Assembly (NCBI GenBank): GCA_005768755.1
Contig: VAFL01000005.1
Coordinates: 215,766-279,765, forward strand
Length of the DNA stretch: 64,000 bases
Source: Paracoccus denitrificans
Lineage (GTDB): Bacteria > Pseudomonadota > Alphaproteobacteria > Rhodobacterales > Rhodobacteraceae
Direction: 5' to 3'
Below are positions 61,960 through 64,000 of this stretch, in pieces. The position numbers and the translations under genes are program-made. The notes under the pieces were generated by a model. The model was not told the DNA's origin and did no database searches. It saw only the letters and a list, made by a program, of their open reading frames with translations. Each line of letters opens with the position of its first letter. Positions within the stretch are counted from its first letter, which is position 1.

Positions 61960-62568
61960 TCAAAGCCCGGAGATGAACCCTAGGACGGCCGACGCCGCCT
62001 TATTCAACTCAGCAAGTCTTGGATCGCGATTGGCGATCAAGTCTCCTATCGGCACGCTCACGGCTGCTTCGAGTCGCGGGTCACCGTCCTCATCCTGCGC
62101 CAGTTTCCAACCATCAGGGATTCGCAAACGAGGTCGATATGGCGGCAATTCATCATTATCATCAAAACGCCACACAAACAGCTTCACTTCATTTGACCGA
62201 TGCTCAATTTGCACCGTAAGATCAAAATGAATTTGTTCGAGATCGGCTCCTCGCGCGACATATGACCAGAAGTACTTCTCGGTCCAGATTGTGCTGATGG
62301 TACAGTCCTCCGGGAAGAACTCTCTAAAATCAGAGCCCTTGATCGCAGCGCCAAAGGTATTTTCCCAAAGGCCCGCCATAAAATTGACGAAGTCTGCGCG
62401 AACCTGGCAAGCCAGTAGAACGCCCTCGCTTAGGTCCACCAGCTTGCGCCGGTCCATGTCGGGCAGGACGGGATCATGCAGATTGGACAAAAGCGAATCT
62501 ACAACAGCGCGTGTCTGCTGTTCTTGAAAATAAGCTATGACACTTTCAGGAATTTCAAAGGGGCGCAT
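61960..62568 (-). CDS. Unrecognised partner of PD-(D/E)XK nuclease
   Basis: A 202-residue acidic protein with no recognised family. The N-terminus is helical (IPESVIAYFQEQQTRAVVDS) and the C-terminus has WRFDDNDELPPYRPRLRIPD and AVSVPIGDLIANRDPRLAEL. The ATG at 62568 is preferred because AAGGA lies just upstream; an ATG at 62574 is also in frame. Its front overlaps the end of the nuclease gene by 14 bases, so the two are translated from one message. A role as immunity, sensor or specificity subunit is a guess. Confidence 0.5.
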   Translation of the reverse strand: MRPFEIPESVIAYFQEQQTRAVVDSLLSNLHDPVLPDMDRRKLVDLSEGVLLACQVRADFVNFMAGLWENTFGAAIKGSDFREFFPEDCTISTIWTEKYFWSYVARGADLEQIHFDLTVQIEHRSNEVKLFVWRFDDNDELPPYRPRLRIPDGWKLAQDEDGDPRLEAAVSVPIGDLIANRDPRLAELNKAASAVLGFISGL

Positions 62569-63385
62569 GGGCATCCTTAGGGTTGAGTTGTCCTATCCTG
62601 CGCCAGAGGGCGTTTAGGAAGAGTTGGAGGCTGAGGTCGTGTTCGATCGGCCGCGCTGTTTCGAACCGCAACCACATGTCACGCCAAGAACAGAACCGCC
62701 AGTCTCCGTCGTACCGGCGGATAACCGGCAACAAGGCATTTTCAGCCAATGCCAAAATCAGGTGATGTCGAACGGCCGCAGGGTGTTCTAATCGGGTGCT
62801 GTCTCGATAGCAGCGAAGCTGACCGTCCGTTACAACGTGGCCAAACTTAGCTTCGACAACCAGCACGCGCTCCCTATCTCGGGCGTCGCGCCACAGGAAC
62901 TTGAGATCGATCCTTCTCCCATCCCTTGCGGGCACTTCGGAAAAGACCTCCGCAGATGCGAGGCAGCCGCTGGCAAAACCAAGCTCGTCGTCGCCAAGCC
63001 CCAGAGACCGGAGGCATGCCTCGATCCGGCTCGCCCGCGCGTGGCCTCCGCCAGCATTTAGTAGCTTGGCCAAGGACTCTGTCGCCATTCTTTCGGAAAG
63101 AGACATCTTCCAATTCAGCCGAGGCGTCATCAGGCTGCTGTCTGGGCGGTCGAGACCGAAGAGGTGCTTGGATCGCTCCACACTCGCTTTGCGCCGCCAA
63201 GGCGGTGTACTGAGGACGAATTCAGCGACCGGATAAATTGCACCTCTTAAAAGCCTACGCGTATTCTCAACGATGAATACTCGTTCATCCGATGAGATCA
63301 ACCGTCGTGTAATGCTACCTCTTAGCGAGCTCAAACTCTCGACCGTCAGTTCGCGGTCTCTTTCTGATTTCTTGCTTTTATGCAT
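62555..63385 (-). CDS. PD-(D/E)XK nuclease-superfamily protein
   Basis: A 276-residue protein with the nuclease core: helix residue E103 in MATESLAKLL, D160 in RRIDLKFLW, E178 and K180 in VLVVEAKFGH, and Q189/Y193 in GQLRCYR. The order D-x17-ExK with a trailing QxxxY is the PDDEXK_4-type signature found in defence and DNA-repair proteins. The N-terminal 90 residues are basic and may bind DNA. The start at 63385 has no clear ribosome site. It is followed by the overlapping partner gene. Confidence 0.65.
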   Translation of the reverse strand: MHKSKKSERDRELTVESLSSLRGSITRRLISSDERVFIVENTRRLLRGAIYPVAEFVLSTPPWRRKASVERSKHLFGLDRPDSSLMTPRLNWKMSLSERMATESLAKLLNAGGGHARASRIEACLRSLGLGDDELGFASGCLASAEVFSEVPARDGRRIDLKFLWRDARDRERVLVVEAKFGHVVTDGQLRCYRDSTRLEHPAAVRHHLILALAENALLPVIRRYDGDWRFCSWRDMWLRFETARPIEHDLSLQLFLNALWRRIGQLNPKDAHAPL

Positions 63386-63827
63386 TTAAGGTTACTGACC
63401 GACGCGAGCGATTTGGACATTCAATGAGATCGACCCTATTCACCCATAGTGCGAGGTAGCAAGCAATTTCCTTCCGCTCTGCGTTGATGAGACTTTAGCG
63501 CTACAATCGCTAAGCTTGAGGAACGAGTGGGTCCAGACCGGTCCAATATCCAGCGGGCCAGTCTTCATGCTGAGATTTCTGTATCTCGCAGCGCGAGCCG
63601 AAATCACACCCAAAGACAGACTAACTCACATCGTGGTTTGAAAGAGGTTTGCGGAATAGCGGCCGTTCGTCGATAGCGCGGCATTTGTCAATTTCGGACT
63701 CTCCACCGACCTTCGCCGCACGCACCCTAATGTCAACACTGACGGCTTGATTGCACAGGAATGTCGGTCGTCACTGAACATGCCCGTCGATTTCCGCTGC
63801 ATATGGATGATCAATTTTCTGTTGATC
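63386..63827. other. Noncoding stretch before the insertion sequence
   Basis: These 442 bp hold no recognisable gene. A 62-codon open frame on the minus strand (63626-63814) has no family features. The promoter of the nuclease gene should lie in the first 100 bp. Confidence 0.4.
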
Positions 63828-64000
63828 CTCCCCCACTGAAGTGGTCCGCCGCAATAGTTAGGAAACGGAGGATTGAAGATTGGAACGAAGCGGCCGAAAC
63901 CGGAAGAGATTATATCGAAACTGCGGCAGGTTGAGGTTCTGATGGGGCAAGGGATGTCCCGTCTGGATGCGATCAGGAAGATCGGGGTTGTCGAACAGAC
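63828..64000 (+). mobile_element. IS3-type insertion sequence, left end (cut by window)
   Basis: The left boundary is placed near 63828, where TGATCCTCCCCCACTGAAG begins, including the small palindrome CCACT-GA-AGTGG typical of an IS end. The transposase OrfA follows at 63873. The right end lies outside the window. Confidence 0.55.
63873..64000 (+). CDS. IS3-family transposase OrfA, N-terminal part
   Basis: The first 42 codons of an IS3-type OrfA run off the right edge: KRPKPEEIISKLRQVEVLMG, QGMSRLDAIRKIGVVEQ, the helix-turn-helix that binds the IS ends. The start is TTG at 63873 because GGAGG lies just upstream and the frame matches the family N-terminus from there. Confidence 0.75.
   Translation, partial: MKIGTKRPKPEEIISKLRQVEVLMGQGMSRLDAIRKIGVVEQ

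Noticed and set aside
63626..63814. Short minus-strand open frame before the IS
   Set aside because: 62 codons, no ribosome site, no family pattern.

Overview
The window looks like a chromosomal segment of a high-GC alphaproteobacterium of the Rhodobacteraceae, most like Paracoccus. The reasons are the protein signatures, the gene order cmk-rpsA-ihfB-lapA-trpF beside rpsB-tsf, and the many tightly overlapping genes (ATGA or TGATG junctions). This assignment is inference from the sequence. No tRNA, rRNA or CRISPR array was seen.

Layout. (1) 1-11.2 kb: an L-fucose-type (6-deoxyhexose) oxidative catabolic locus. It holds a cut-off fuconolactonase-like amidohydrolase, an IclR regulator, a complete sugar ABC importer, two enolase-superfamily acid-sugar dehydratases, a mutarotase, a Gfo/Idh/MocA oxidoreductase, a MaoC-fold protein, an SDR and an FAH-family hydrolase. 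(2) 11.2-19.6 kb: a LacI regulator divergent from a second sugar operon. This operon mixes sugar enzymes (Gfo/Idh/MocA, TIM-barrel isomerase, DUF4432 epimerase, SDR) with CoA enzymes (CaiB/BaiF transferase, enoyl-CoA hydratase) and ends in a 3-deoxy-2-keto-sugar-acid dehydratase of the XylX type. (3) 19.9-22.8 kb: otnK and otnC around a GntR/FadR regulator with a textbook operator. (4) 22.9-25.8 kb: an unrecognised polytopic membrane protein convergent with three coupled, membrane-anchored small proteins, the least explained unit in the window. (5) 25.9-33.8 kb: a siderophore-interacting reductase, a Na/Pi transporter, and a divergent DeoR-phnDCEE-HAD operon that looks like import of an organophosphorus compound followed by dephosphorylation and phosphate disposal. 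(6) 33.7-36.7 kb: a scar with broken MerR and old-yellow-enzyme genes, an MFS exporter and an IS remnant.

(7) 36.7-41.6 kb: a chemotaxis operon (STAS protein, cheY, cheA, cheW, cheR, second cheY, small helical protein with a CheZ-like DxxxQ motif) with no cheB or receptor. (8) 41.9-49.3 kb: core genes rpsB, tsf, cmk, rpsA, ihfB, a LapA-domain gene, trpF, a GNAT gene, a lipoprotein gene and sufE. (9) 49.3-56.3 kb: a TSUP transporter, Crp/Fnr regulator, dodecin, ilvE, an orphan TRAP binding protein, and a 3-hydroxybenzoate 4-monooxygenase-like gene divergent from its likely MarR regulator.

(10) 56.3-64 kb: a decaying mobile-element region. It has an AlpA-like excisionase remnant, a CHC2/Toprim primase-like pseudogene with several frameshifts, a DUF3987 gene broken by a stop and a frameshift, two intact element genes, a PcfJ-like orphan, a PD-(D/E)XK nuclease with an overlapping partner gene, and the start of an IS3-type insertion sequence at the right edge.

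The best candidates for undescribed biology are the four-gene membrane/secreted cluster at 22.9-25.8 kb, the sugar-plus-CoA operon at 12.4-19.6 kb, the nuclease pair at 62-63.4 kb, and the CheZ-like gene in the chemotaxis operon. All functions are read from sequence by eye. No searches were run.
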